From NCBI GenBank assembly GCA_964461025.1, contig CAYWSE010000009.1, positions 1 to 64,000 of the forward strand: a DNA stretch of 64,000 bases. The letters are read 5' to 3'. The notes beneath the pieces were generated by a model. The model worked only from the letters and a program-made list of their open reading frames with translations. It ran no database searches and was not told the DNA's origin. The translations under genes were made by a program, and so were the position numbers. Shown piece by piece: positions 18,799 to 27,951 of the stretch (positions are counted from its first letter, which is position 1; every line of letters begins with the position of its first letter). The stretch comes from JAHBVL01 sp964461025 (GTDB taxonomy: Bacteria > Chloroflexota > Chloroflexia > Thermomicrobiales > UBA6265).

Positions 18799-20802
18799 TC
18801 AGTCGGAGGGAGAATCGTCGGGGTCGGGTTGATGGCCCGGGAGCGAGTCGGCCAGATTGCTGCGCACATCGCTCACCTTGACGGCAAATTCGCGTTTGGT
18901 CGATGCCAGCCGCTCGGCAAGCTCGCCGATTTCCGGACGTCGTATCGATGGACGCTTGATCGACGGCAGGTGCGGCAGTACGCCTCCCGGCACCGTTGGC
19001 ATTCCCGGCCGGGAAGGCAGGGGGGGCAGCGACGGCAACCCGGCGGCATGCATCTCGATTCGGTCGCGGATATCGTCGATCGATCTCCCCACGCTCCGTT
19101 GAAGATCGTGCACCCTGGCGATTTCGAGACGTACTTCTTCAGTGCTGGCGGGATTGGCGATAGCCAGCATGCGCAACTTACGGGAGCGCTCATCCTGCAA
19201 CCGGCGCGGTCCGATGCCGGCGAGTTCGCCGAAGGCATGGCTGGTGGCAAGGCGAAGCTGCTGAGCGGCTCCCTGCGGATCGGCATGAGCGCCGTTCCCC
19301 GGCTCCGGAACGATCACCTCGACCAATCCCAGCCTGCGGCATTCTCTCGCCGAGAGGTATCGCGCTGTCGTGGCTGCCCGCATCCTGCCATGCAGAGCAT
19401 TTTCGGGCGACTCCAGACCGATGACAGCGTGCTCCATCATCAGTGTGCGATCGGCCATCGCGCCCCACATCGCCTGCGAGCCGGTCGCTTCGCCGAGAAT
19501 CACGGAAACCGTCGGCACCGGAACGGTCGTCACAGTGCGGAAGAGCAACGCCAGCGCCGCTCCGGGATCGTCCTCGCCGTTCGCCTCACCGGCGACAAGT
19601 GAGTCGTAAAGCGTCAGGACGGGCAATTCGAGAAGTGAGGCGAGTCGCAAGAGCCTTGTCGCCTTGCGGAGCCCAGCCACGATATCTCCTTGCTGGTCGT
19701 CATGCGGACGGTCGACCGCGATGATGCCAACTGACACGCCATCGAGCTGACCGAGCCCGATATGCACATCCGGGCTCTCCATGCCGGCACGGTCTCCATG
19801 CAGCTCGACAAACCCCGGGACGAGCCGGGTGATGTAGTCAGTGCTTCTCGGTCTGTCCGGGTGCGCCGCCAGCGACGCTTCCTGACTGGCGCTCAGCGCC
19901 GAGACAGGCGGCGCTTCGACCGCAGCGGCAATACGCGGCGCGGCGCGCGAGGTCAGGATGTCGATCAGGGTCACCATCCGGTCGCGGAGTTCTCGCCGGT
20001 CGACGAGGCCATCGATCATTCCGGCCGCCAGCGCTTCCTCGGCGCCGACCATCTCGCCCGCCGTGCCCGGTTGGGGGGCGCGACTGGAATGAAGCGACGT
20101 GCCGATCTGGCTGCCAGGTTCGGCCATGAGCAGGTTGGCATGACAGGCGAATCCCGAATAGACCGTGCCGCTCGCCGGATGGGAGAGCAGTCCGACAAAT
20201 GGGACGCCCTTGCGCTGCAACCGGGCCACGGCGTTGGCGAGTCGTGCCGACTGAACGAGCGAGAGAATCGATGTCCCATTGCGGCCGCCACTGCCGGAAA
20301 CGGCGGAAATGAACGGAGCCCGGCGGCTGGCGGCTTGCTCGATAGCCAAAACAAGCTTCTCGCCGGCCACAACGCCGATGTCTTCGCCAAGCAGGGCGAA
20401 ATCGACCACCGCAACGATCACATCCTGACCGCCGATGCGTGCCGCACCGGTGATCAGCGCGTCCCGGAAGGGAAACGCGGAGGCGTCTGCAGCGACCACG
20501 GTCCGATCTGTGCGCGGAGAGGCATCGCGGAACTGCAGCGGGTCCACCGACGCCAGCTCGGCGTTCGATTCACGAAACGAGCCCGCGTCGACCAGGAGGT
20601 CGATGCGCTCGCGAGCCGGTATCCAGAAATGGCGTGCGCAGTTCGGACAGATGCGATAACGATCGAAGAGCGCGTCGCCATTCAGTCGCGAGTCGCACGC
20701 TGGGCAGGTGACATCGAGTCTTGATTCGGCATCGAAGTCCGAGTCATCAAGGTCGATCCGGTCGTTTTCGTCGAGTCCGTTGGAGGGTGAAAGTGTAGGC
20801 AT
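18799..20802 (-). CDS. accDA: Fused acetyl-CoA carboxylase carboxyltransferase beta-alpha
   Basis: A 667-residue fusion of both carboxyltransferase subunits. The N-terminal AccD half has the zinc ribbon Cys33/Cys36/Cys52/Cys55 and the crotonase-like core (GVVAGEKLVLAIEQA, SGSGGRNGTSILSL). The AccA half starts near residue 305 (RPRSTDYI) with HGDRAGMESPDVHIG and LTLYDSLVAGEANG. The complex transfers CO2 from biotin to acetyl-CoA to make malonyl-CoA. The last 100 residues form a Pro-rich extension beyond the usual domain. Biotin carboxylase and carrier genes are not in the window. Confidence 0.95.
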   Translation of the reverse strand: MPTLSPSNGLDENDRIDLDDSDFDAESRLDVTCPACDSRLNGDALFDRYRICPNCARHFWIPARERIDLLVDAGSFRESNAELASVDPLQFRDASPRTDRTVVAADASAFPFRDALITGAARIGGQDVIVAVVDFALLGEDIGVVAGEKLVLAIEQAASRRAPFISAVSGSGGRNGTSILSLVQSARLANAVARLQRKGVPFVGLLSHPASGTVYSGFACHANLLMAEPGSQIGTSLHSSRAPQPGTAGEMVGAEEALAAGMIDGLVDRRELRDRMVTLIDILTSRAAPRIAAAVEAPPVSALSASQEASLAAHPDRPRSTDYITRLVPGFVELHGDRAGMESPDVHIGLGQLDGVSVGIIAVDRPHDDQQGDIVAGLRKATRLLRLASLLELPVLTLYDSLVAGEANGEDDPGAALALLFRTVTTVPVPTVSVILGEATGSQAMWGAMADRTLMMEHAVIGLESPENALHGRMRAATTARYLSARECRRLGLVEVIVPEPGNGAHADPQGAAQQLRLATSHAFGELAGIGPRRLQDERSRKLRMLAIANPASTEEVRLEIARVHDLQRSVGRSIDDIRDRIEMHAAGLPSLPPLPSRPGMPTVPGGVLPHLPSIKRPSIRRPEIGELAERLASTKREFAVKVSDVRSNLADSLPGHQPDPDDSPSD

Positions 20803-20924
20803 CGTGTTTGTGTCCTGATTGGCGCCACGTTGGATATCAGCGGGGCATCACGATGCTACGCTTCCGGGGTCGCAGCGTCAAACTCGTAGAGGGTGACGCC
20901 GATGCAATCGCAAGCAGGAGATTC

Positions 20925-22076
20925 ATGAAAGAACGCCGCGTCACCGGGTATCGAGTCGGAATTGTGGGCGGCGGCCAGCTGGCCCGCATGGCGCTTGCGC
21001 CAGCTACAGCGTTGGGGCTCGACCTGACGGTCCTCTGCCGCGACTTTGGCGAATCGACGGCACTTGCCTGGCCGGACATCATGCTCGGATCGCCGGATGA
21101 CTTCGATGATGTCGCCGCGGTCGCCAAGCGCAGCGATGTCGTCACTTTCGATCATGAGCTCGTGTTGGCCGACAATATCGAGAAACTGGAAGAACTGGGA
21201 TATCGATTCGCACCGTCGTGGAGAGTTCTCGCCGTTGCGCAGTCGAAGATCATCCAACGACTGCAGTTTGAGCTTCTACATCTGCCCATACCGCCCTATG
21301 AAGTGGTTCATTCCGACGACGGCAAAGAGGAAATCGAAGCATTCGGCGAGACGCATGGCTGGCCTCTGATGGTCAAGGGCAATCGCGGCGGGTACGACGG
21401 TCGCGGCGTTTGGCGAGCGGAGACTCCTCACGAAGCCGAACACATCGTTCAGGCACTGCACGAACGGCAGATCGCCGCTGTTCTGGAAGCGTTCATGCCG
21501 CTCGAAACCGAGGTCGCGATTCTCGTCGCTCGCAACTGGCAGGGAGAATTTGCGGCATACCCGCTGGTGGAAACGGTGCAGGTCGACGGCATGCTGAGCA
21601 GTCTGCGGGCGCCAGCTCGCGTCAGAAAGTCACTTCACCTGCAAGCCGTCAAGATCGCCAGAGAGATCGCCACGGCACTTGAGATCGTCGGTCTGCTGGC
21701 GGTGGAGTTCTTCGTCACTCACGGTGGTCTGGTGATCAATGAGATCGCCACCCGGCCACACAACTCCGGGCACTACACGATCGAAGCGGCGGTCACATCG
21801 CAGTTCGAGCAACATCTGCGCGCTGTGCTCGATCTGCCGCTCGGCAGCACCGAAATGACGACTCCCCATGCCGCGACGGTCAACATCGTCGGGTCGCTCA
21901 GCAAATCGGGCGTTGCGGAAGCGCTGGCGATGCCGGGGGCGCATCTGCATCTTTACGGCAAATCGCCGAGGCCGGGCCGGAAACTGGGACATGTCACCGT
22001 CTGCGCGGCAGACCGCGACGATGCATTCGAACGCGCCTGGCAGGCAGCGCGAACGGTCGAAGGGAGAAGAGGATGA
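20925..22076 (+). CDS. purK: N5-carboxyaminoimidazole ribonucleotide synthase
   Basis: A 383-residue ATP-grasp enzyme beginning RVGIVGGGQLARM, with ATP-grasp segments MVKGNRGGYDGRGV and a C-terminal EIATRPHNSGHYTIEAA that is diagnostic for PurK. It converts AIR, bicarbonate and ATP to N5-CAIR in purine synthesis. ATG 20925 is chosen because GCAGGAG lies five bases before it; the frame continues upstream to 20808. Its stop overlaps the purE start by four bases. Confidence 0.96.
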   Translation: MKERRVTGYRVGIVGGGQLARMALAPATALGLDLTVLCRDFGESTALAWPDIMLGSPDDFDDVAAVAKRSDVVTFDHELVLADNIEKLEELGYRFAPSWRVLAVAQSKIIQRLQFELLHLPIPPYEVVHSDDGKEEIEAFGETHGWPLMVKGNRGGYDGRGVWRAETPHEAEHIVQALHERQIAAVLEAFMPLETEVAILVARNWQGEFAAYPLVETVQVDGMLSSLRAPARVRKSLHLQAVKIAREIATALEIVGLLAVEFFVTHGGLVINEIATRPHNSGHYTIEAAVTSQFEQHLRAVLDLPLGSTEMTTPHAATVNIVGSLSKSGVAEALAMPGAHLHLYGKSPRPGRKLGHVTVCAADRDDAFERAWQAARTVEGRRG

Positions 22077-22579
22077 GCGGATCATCGCCGCGCGTCGCGG
22101 TCATCATGGGCAGCGATTCCGATCTCCCGGTGATGACCGGGGCGATCGACGCTTTGCGCGAGCTCGGCATCGAACATGAGGTCCGCATCATTTCCGCGCA
22201 CCGCACACCGGACGTGATGATCGATTTTGGGCGTGAAGCTGCAGACCGGGGATTGCAGGTGGTTATTGCCGGCGCTGGAGGCGCGGCGCATTTGCCGGGT
22301 ATGGTCGCCAGCGTGACGTCGTTGCCGGTCATCGGCGTGCCGGTCGGCATCACCTCGCTGCAGGGACTCGACGCGCTTCTTTCGATCGTGCAGATGCCGA
22401 AGGGCGTGCCGGTCGCGACGGTCGCTATCGACAATTCCCGAAATGCCGGTCTGCTTGCGGCCCGGATACTCGCGACCAGCGATGCCGAGCTTCGCCGCAA
22501 GCTCGATGCGCAGCGGCAGAGCACCGCCGAAACGATCGTCGCCAAAGATGCCGAGATCCGCGAGCGCTTCGGAAGCTGA
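22073..22579 (+). CDS. purE: N5-carboxyaminoimidazole ribonucleotide mutase
   Basis: A 168-residue class I PurE with MGSDSDLPVM (12-21), the catalytic SAHRTPD (41-47) and GAGGAAHLPGM. It rearranges N5-CAIR to CAIR, directly after PurK. Start and stop overlap with purK as ATGA, a sign of translational coupling. The gene ends 111 bases before the convergent pyrG stop. Only a weak GGACC...GGTCC hairpin is visible in that gap. Confidence 0.97.
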   Translation: MSGSSPRVAVIMGSDSDLPVMTGAIDALRELGIEHEVRIISAHRTPDVMIDFGREAADRGLQVVIAGAGGAAHLPGMVASVTSLPVIGVPVGITSLQGLDALLSIVQMPKGVPVATVAIDNSRNAGLLAARILATSDAELRRKLDAQRQSTAETIVAKDAEIRERFGS

Positions 22580-22690
22580 GCCTAGTGCTGGACGATCGCC
22601 GTCGTCATTGAGAAGGACCGGAACGAGACTGGTCCCTACATGGCTGCCATAGCGGCCGACGTCATGTGGGAAGGATCCCCAACGTGCGTA

Positions 22691-24358
22691 CTACGGGGCG
22701 CTGACTGTTTCCGCGATGAGCTGGTCGTGGCCGACGAAGGGCAACGCGCGCTGCGCGCCTTCAGGGAGGTTCGACATCGCGGCGCCGACAAATGCTTTGA
22801 AAAGTGGATGCGGCCGGTTTGGCCGGCTACGGAACTCGGGGTGAAACTGTACGCCGACGAAAAACGGATGCCCGTCGATCTCCATGATCTCGACCAACCG
22901 CCCATCGGGTGAAACGCCGGATGCGATCAACCCCGCTTCGGCCAGCGCTTCGCGATAGTCGTTGTTGACCTCGAAACGGTGCCGGTGTCGTTCCTCGATC
23001 ATCTCTTCGCCATAGGCTTCGCGGACAATCGTTCCTGCCTCCAGCTTGCACGGCCAGAGTCCCAGTCGCATCGTGCCGCCCATTTCGACGCCCTTCTGAT
23101 CGGGCATGATGTCGATGACGGGATGGGCCGTGCCGGGGTCGATTTCGGTGGAGTTGGCCCCTGTCAGACCGAGGACATTGCGGGCGACGTCGATCACGGC
23201 CATGTGCATCCCGTAGCAGAGTCCCAGATAGGGCGTTCCGGTTTCGCGGCAATACTGCGAGGCGAACATCTTCCCTTCGGTGCCGCGCGGACCGAAACCG
23301 CCCGGCACGACCACACCCGACACGGACCGGAACACACGCTCCATATCTTCGGCGCTATCGGTTTCCGAGTTCACCCAGATGATTTCCGGCCGTGCATCGT
23401 GCTCCATGGCGGCATGAGTCAGCGACTCCGTGACGCTCATGTAGGCATCGTGCAAATCGACATATTTGCCGACCAGCGCCAGTCGCACGGTTTCGTGCGG
23501 ATTGCGAATTCGCTCGGTGATCGAGCGCCACTCCGCCAGATCGGGTTCGTGACCATTCAGGGAGAGGTGATCGTCGATGTATTGGTCGAGCCGCGAGGCA
23601 TGAAGCATGAGCGGCACTTCGTAGATCGTTTCGGCTGTCGGCATCGGAATGACGGCTTCCGGATCGACGTCGCAAAAGAGCGCGATCTTCTCTTTCACCT
23701 CGTCGGGGATTTCTGCGTCGGAGCGGCACACGATCACATCGGGCTGGATGCCGACCGACCGCAATTCGCGGACGCTCTGCTGGGTCGGCTTCGTTTTCAG
23801 CTCTCCGGTCGAGCCGATCAGCGGCAGAAGCGTCACGTGGATGTACATCACGTTCGACCGACCGACTTCGCGCCGCATCTGGCGGATCGCTTCGAGATAG
23901 GCCTGCCCTTCGATATCGCCGACCGTGCCGCCAACCTCGACGATGACGACGTCGGAATTGTGCTCTTTGGATGCCTGCTCGATGCGGCTCTTGATCTCGT
24001 TGGTGATGTGGGGGATGACCTGGATCGTGCCGCCAAGGTAGTCGCCGCGCCGCTCGCGGGCGATGACCGACGAATAGACCTGCCCGGTGGTCAGACTCGA
24101 CGATTTCGAGAGATTTTCGTCGGTGAAACGCTCGTAGTGCCCGAGGTCGAGATCGGTTTCGGCGCCGTCATCGGTGACGAAAACCTCGCCATGCTGATAG
24201 GGCGACATCGTTCCCGGATCGACATTGAGGTAGGGATCGAGCTTCATGATTGAAACGCTCGAACCACGGTTCTTCAGGAGCCGTCCGATCGACGCCGTCG
24301 TGATCCCCTTGCCAACCGACGAGACCACTCCACCTGTGACGAAAATGTACTTTGGCAT
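22691..24358 (-). CDS. pyrG: CTP synthase
   Basis: A 555-residue full-length CTP synthase. The synthetase domain starts with FVTGGVVSSVGKGI and DPYLNVDPGTMSPYQHGEVFV; the glutaminase domain has Cys381 in LGLCYGMHMA and the His506/Glu508 pair in QFHPEF. It aminates UTP to CTP using glutamine-derived ammonia. The ATG follows a G-rich stretch. The gene lies 194 bases downstream of a metallo-beta-lactamase-fold gene on the same strand. Confidence 0.98.
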   Translation of the reverse strand: MPKYIFVTGGVVSSVGKGITTASIGRLLKNRGSSVSIMKLDPYLNVDPGTMSPYQHGEVFVTDDGAETDLDLGHYERFTDENLSKSSSLTTGQVYSSVIARERRGDYLGGTIQVIPHITNEIKSRIEQASKEHNSDVVIVEVGGTVGDIEGQAYLEAIRQMRREVGRSNVMYIHVTLLPLIGSTGELKTKPTQQSVRELRSVGIQPDVIVCRSDAEIPDEVKEKIALFCDVDPEAVIPMPTAETIYEVPLMLHASRLDQYIDDHLSLNGHEPDLAEWRSITERIRNPHETVRLALVGKYVDLHDAYMSVTESLTHAAMEHDARPEIIWVNSETDSAEDMERVFRSVSGVVVPGGFGPRGTEGKMFASQYCRETGTPYLGLCYGMHMAVIDVARNVLGLTGANSTEIDPGTAHPVIDIMPDQKGVEMGGTMRLGLWPCKLEAGTIVREAYGEEMIEERHRHRFEVNNDYREALAEAGLIASGVSPDGRLVEIMEIDGHPFFVGVQFHPEFRSRPNRPHPLFKAFVGAAMSNLPEGAQRALPFVGHDQLIAETVSAP

Positions 24359-24552
24359 CCCCCGCGCCTATTCTTCCGGATCGATCCCCGTCCGGCTTCC
24401 ATACGCTACCAACCACCACTGACAGCGATGTCCGCTGCGACCAGCCTCGAAACGTGGTGAAGGCGACGCGGCTGCGTCGCCTTCGGAAGAGTCGTGAATG
24501 CGATCGTGTCGTTCGAGCTGCCTGTCCGGCAGCGGAGGAATCAGCGCGCAAT

Positions 24553-25209
24553 TCATCGCTTTGCCGCCTCGCTTTCAGGGAGGAGCACCGCGAGCTGCAT
24601 GACCTCGCTGAGATCGGAGTGTTTGACGGTCAGCTTTTCGACCGGTTCCGGAGCGGACATGCCGAGCGCCGCGATGAACGGTTCGAGCGTGCCGCGCTCG
24701 CGATCGCCGATCGGGGTTGCGTACTGCATGGGGATGACGAGCTTCGGTTCGAGCTGCGTGACCACTTCCGCCGCCTGACTGGCATTGATGAGTGGACCAC
24801 CGCCGACCGGCACGAGGAGGATGTCGCATTGCGCCATTTGCTCGACCTGTTCGGCAGTTGGCAGGTGACCGAGATCGCCGAGGTGGCAAATGTTCATCCC
24901 CTCGGCTTCGATCAGATAGACCGTGTTGTAGCCATTTTCCCGGCCCGATGCAGCGTCGTGGTAGGTGCGGATGCCGGTGACGAAGACATCATGCATTTCG
25001 TATTCGCCGGGTCCCGAAATCACCGCGAACTCTGGTTTGACGGCGGCCAGATTGGCATGACCTGGATGCTCGTGGGAGAGGGTGACGATGTCGGCCGTCT
25101 GCCGCGCCATGGCATAGCCGGTGTTCTTGCCAACGGGATCGGTGAGCACGGTCGCTTCCCGGGTTTTGATCCGGAAGCAGTTGTGACCGTACCAGCGAAA
25201 TTCAGCCAT
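24553..25209 (-). CDS. Metallo-beta-lactamase-fold hydrolase-like protein
   Basis: A 218-residue MBL-fold protein of the UPF0173/lactamase_B_3 type (GHNCFRIKT, SGPGEYEM, CHLGDLGH, PMQYATP). The usual HxHxDH zinc motif reads HEHPGH (residues 46-51): the Asp that ligates the second metal is Gly. It may bind one metal or be a non-classical hydrolase. The reaction is unknown. It precedes pyrG on the same strand with a 194-base gap, so shared transcription is possible but not evident. Confidence 0.82.
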   Translation of the reverse strand: MAEFRWYGHNCFRIKTREATVLTDPVGKNTGYAMARQTADIVTLSHEHPGHANLAAVKPEFAVISGPGEYEMHDVFVTGIRTYHDAASGRENGYNTVYLIEAEGMNICHLGDLGHLPTAEQVEQMAQCDILLVPVGGGPLINASQAAEVVTQLEPKLVIPMQYATPIGDRERGTLEPFIAALGMSAPEPVEKLTVKHSDLSEVMQLAVLLPESEAAKR

Positions 25210-25321
25210 GTCTCAACTTACTAGGAATCCACCACAGGAATTCCGAATTGGTCGAATCCACGCTCCAGAGAGGCGAAGACGATAACGATATGCAAATCTT
25301 GAAGGGCGTTTCTAACGCGAA

Positions 25322-25345
25322 ACGCACTCACGAATTGGAGTGCGT
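25322..25345. terminator. Possible hairpin terminator after recX
   Basis: ACGCACTC / GAGTGCGT form a perfect 8-bp stem with an 8-base loop, 50 bases past the recX stop (minus strand). U tracts on both sides are weak. Confidence 0.4.
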
Positions 25346-25395
25346 CATTTTCTGCGGCCTCTCGTAGTATACCACGCTTCAGACCTCGAACCCGG

Positions 25396-26100
25396 CTATT
25401 GCGGATCGTCTTCGGACGCCGAATCGGGACCGAGAAGCTCCTGCAAGGCCGGACCGATTGCGTCCCAACCGAAGCCGCGACGCTGCAGAAAACCGGCCAG
25501 CCGTCTCCGCTGTGTGTCGGCCGGGAGACCGCGGAACGAGCCAGCCCGTTTGCGGCCCGCTTCGATGGCCAGAGCCCTCTGATCGAGATCGGCGCCGGCC
25601 AGCGCTTCGTCTATCAGCGAGGAATCGATTCCTTTCTGGAAGAGCTCCTGCCGGAGCGCCCGGTCGCCGCGCGGCCGGTTTGCGGTGCGATTCTCAATCC
25701 AATAGCGGGCGAATTCGGCATCGTCGAGGTAGTTGTTCTCGTTGAGGCGCGCGATCACCCGGTCGATGACGTCATCATTACAATCCCGCTGCCGCAATCG
25801 CGTGCGGATTTCGCGCTCGCTGCGCGCCCGGTAGGCGAGCAGCTCGATCGCGTGCTGATATGCCGATTGATAGTCGTCCTCCCGTAAGACGTCTTCACGA
25901 ATCGACGCGGTGATTTCTGTGCCGATGTGCAATCCGAAGTCCGCGGCGACCGTCGCCCGGCAGGCGAAGCAGAACTGCTCACCGACGAAGACGTTCACCC
26001 GGTCGTTGCGCTTTGCCTGCGCTTTGACGCTAGTTATCGTGCCGGGTAAGCGGCATTGGTCGCGATCGTCAGTCCCGGTTCGGGTGTGGTGTTGCTTCAT
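25396..26100 (-). CDS. recX: Regulatory protein RecX
   Basis: A 234-residue RecX with its three-helix repeats: AIELLAYRARSEREIRTRL, the second repeat NYLDDAEFARYWIENR...RGDRALRQEL, and the C-terminal RRRLAGFLQRRGF. RecX restrains RecA filaments. The protein has an extra N-terminal beta region, as in longer RecX members, and an acidic tail. ATG 26100 is used; a TTG two codons earlier is also possible and no strong ribosome site is visible. recA is not adjacent. Confidence 0.88.
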   Translation of the reverse strand: MKQHHTRTGTDDRDQCRLPGTITSVKAQAKRNDRVNVFVGEQFCFACRATVAADFGLHIGTEITASIREDVLREDDYQSAYQHAIELLAYRARSEREIRTRLRQRDCNDDVIDRVIARLNENNYLDDAEFARYWIENRTANRPRGDRALRQELFQKGIDSSLIDEALAGADLDQRALAIEAGRKRAGSFRGLPADTQRRRLAGFLQRRGFGWDAIGPALQELLGPDSASEDDPQ

Positions 26101-26170
26101 GGGCAAGTGGTCGCGCGTTGTGTAGAAGTATCGACCTGATCCCTGTCCGATCGTCGTTGGAGGCGGCTTT

Positions 26171-26233
26171 CCGCTGCGGCGGGAGATTCCTCGACTCCAC
26201 TCCGCTGGCGCTCCGTTGCGCTAGGAATGACAG
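26171..26233. repeat. Copy of the dispersed intergenic repeat
   Basis: CCGCTGCGGCGGGAGATTC (26171-26189) is identical to 10260-10278, and the element ends AGGAATGACAGG like the copy at 2876-2905. The middle is longer than in other copies. It sits between recX and the phosphoribosyltransferase gene. Confidence 0.65.
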
Positions 26234-26263
26234 GCTCTTTGAGGCGGGAGCTCATTGCACGCG

Positions 26264-26872
26264 CTAGTAGTGGACGAGCTCTGGCGGGCCGGCGCCTTCG
26301 GCGCAGAGGGGACAGTCGTCGGGCGCCCAGGCGGGGAAGTGCTCATTCAGCGGTGCGAAGATGGTTTGACCATCGATATTGGCGCCATTCGAGCTCCAGA
26401 GTGACGCAATGCCCACAACCGTCGCGCCGAGATCGGTGATCAGTGACAGCAGGTGGGACATGGTCTGACCGGAAAGGATCAGATTGTCGATCAATAGCAC
26501 GCGCTTCCCGGCGATCAATGGTTCCAGCACCGGCGCAATCGTCAGGTCGCCGCTGCGTGGTGTGGCGTCGACCACCTTCGCCTTCGGTTCGAGAAAATAG
26601 CCGACCCATTGAGCGAGCCCCGCTCCCCAGATCGAGGGCGTGACGATCGTGTCGACGTGATCGACGAAGTACCCCTTCGCCAGGATGTAGCCAAAATGGC
26701 TGGTCAGGGCCGGATCGGCGAGGAGGAGATCGCGATCGAGGAGAGCGGAGCTATGGCGTCCGGTCCGGAAGGCGAAATGCCCATACCGGAGAATGCCTGC
26801 TGATGCGAGTTCAGCAATCAGGGCCGATTCTTGATTCATGAGTCGCGGCGTCGCCTCCACTTGCACCGTCAA
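26264..26872 (-). CDS. Orotate phosphoribosyltransferase-like protein
   Basis: A 202-residue type I phosphoribosyltransferase with an orotate-PRTase-like N-terminus (YGHFAFRTGRHSS) and a PRPP-binding loop VLLIDNLILSGQT, which departs from the usual acidic pair and Thr-Gly-Gly. The C-terminus CPLCAEGAG resembles a tail seen in some PyrE-like proteins of unsure substrate. It may be a divergent PyrE or another base salvager. The frame starts with TTG 26872, 15 bases after the prenyl synthase stop; ATG 26839 is an alternative start. It is last in a four-gene operon. Confidence 0.75.
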   Translation of the reverse strand: MTVQVEATPRLMNQESALIAELASAGILRYGHFAFRTGRHSSALLDRDLLLADPALTSHFGYILAKGYFVDHVDTIVTPSIWGAGLAQWVGYFLEPKAKVVDATPRSGDLTIAPVLEPLIAGKRVLLIDNLILSGQTMSHLLSLITDLGATVVGIASLWSSNGANIDGQTIFAPLNEHFPAWAPDDCPLCAEGAGPPELVHY

Positions 26873-26887
26873 ATGCGCGATTCGTCC

Positions 26888-27949
26888 TCAGTATGTGCGA
26901 AGCGACAATGATTTGACGAAAGACCGTAGCTCGTCGATCGCTGCAGCATCGGCGCCGGCGGCAAGCTCGTTGAGTGCTTCTGCGGCGTCGTCGTGATAGT
27001 GCTGAACCATGGACTCCAGGTCGCTTCGCACGTCATAACGGTCGAAAGCGGTCAGAAGGGTTATGACATCTGCTTCGGTCACCGTTTCCTGCGCGTAGGT
27101 CTGTTCGAGCTCGCGCCGGTCGATGTCCGACGCAACGGAGCGCAGCTCGATCACCGGCAACGACTGCTTTTTTCGGCGGAGATCGTCGGCGGCGGGTTTG
27201 CCCGTTTGGTCGGAGGTTCCCCAGATGCCGAGAATGTCGTCGCGGATCTGAAAACCCAGACCGATCGCCCAGCCGAAACGACCATACGCCTCGGCCACTT
27301 CGTCTGCAGCGCCTCCGGCATACGCACCCGCCCACGCAGCGAAACGGACGATTGCCGCCGTCTTCATGCCGATCATCCGCAGGTAGTCGTCGACCGTTTC
27401 GGTCTGGCCTCCCTCGAATTCGAGATCGGTGACCTGCCCGGCGACGATTTCGATGGCCACACGGTCGAAAGCATCAGCGATCTCCACAGTTCGCTCGAGC
27501 GGCACGCCCGCATCGCGCATCCCGAGCAGCGCAAGTCGACTCGACGCGTACATCGCATCGCCGGTGTTGATCGCCTGCGCTGGTCCCCACAACGACCACA
27601 CGGTGGGGCGATGCCGCCTCAGGTGACTTTCATCCTGGATGTCGTCGTGCACGAGCGTGAAGTTATGTAGCAGCTCGATGCCCGCCGCCAGATCGCGACC
27701 GGGCGCATCGGTTCCGCAGACCGCCCGGCAGGTGAGTGTGGCCAGGCGTGGCCGGATGCGCTTGCCACGATCGATCGTGCCGGGATCGACGGGGGTGAGA
27801 CGCTGGTCGACCCATCCCATGTGATAGCTGATCATTCCCGCCAACGCCGGCGAGAAATCACCCGTGCCGGCAACTGCTCGTTGCATACGCTCGTCGAGCA
27901 TCGCGTCGAACGATGATGCCTCGGTCGCTGTTCGTATGGCCGCTGCCAC
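26888..27949 (-). CDS. Polyprenyl (isoprenyl) diphosphate synthase
   Basis: A 353-residue trans-prenyltransferase with GKRIRPRL (62-69), the first aspartate motif DDIQD (102-106) and a second motif DDILG (237-241) in which the last Asp is Gly, as in a subset of bacterial and archaeal enzymes. It condenses IPP with allylic diphosphates; chain length cannot be read directly. The two residues before the first motif are Val-His. It starts three bases after the asparaginase stop, in the cupin-asparaginase-prenyl synthase-PRTase operon. Confidence 0.9.
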   Translation of the reverse strand: MAAAIRTATEASSFDAMLDERMQRAVAGTGDFSPALAGMISYHMGWVDQRLTPVDPGTIDRGKRIRPRLATLTCRAVCGTDAPGRDLAAGIELLHNFTLVHDDIQDESHLRRHRPTVWSLWGPAQAINTGDAMYASSRLALLGMRDAGVPLERTVEIADAFDRVAIEIVAGQVTDLEFEGGQTETVDDYLRMIGMKTAAIVRFAAWAGAYAGGAADEVAEAYGRFGWAIGLGFQIRDDILGIWGTSDQTGKPAADDLRRKKQSLPVIELRSVASDIDRRELEQTYAQETVTEADVITLLTAFDRYDVRSDLESMVQHYHDDAAEALNELAAGADAAAIDELRSFVKSLSLRTY

Positions 27950-27951
27950 GA

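Noticed and set aside
22979..24253. 424-codon open frame on the plus strand
   Set aside because: Antisense shadow of pyrG with no domain or ribosome site.
25235..25265. tRNA T-arm-like GGTCGAATCC
   Set aside because: No matching acceptor or anticodon stems could be folded around it.
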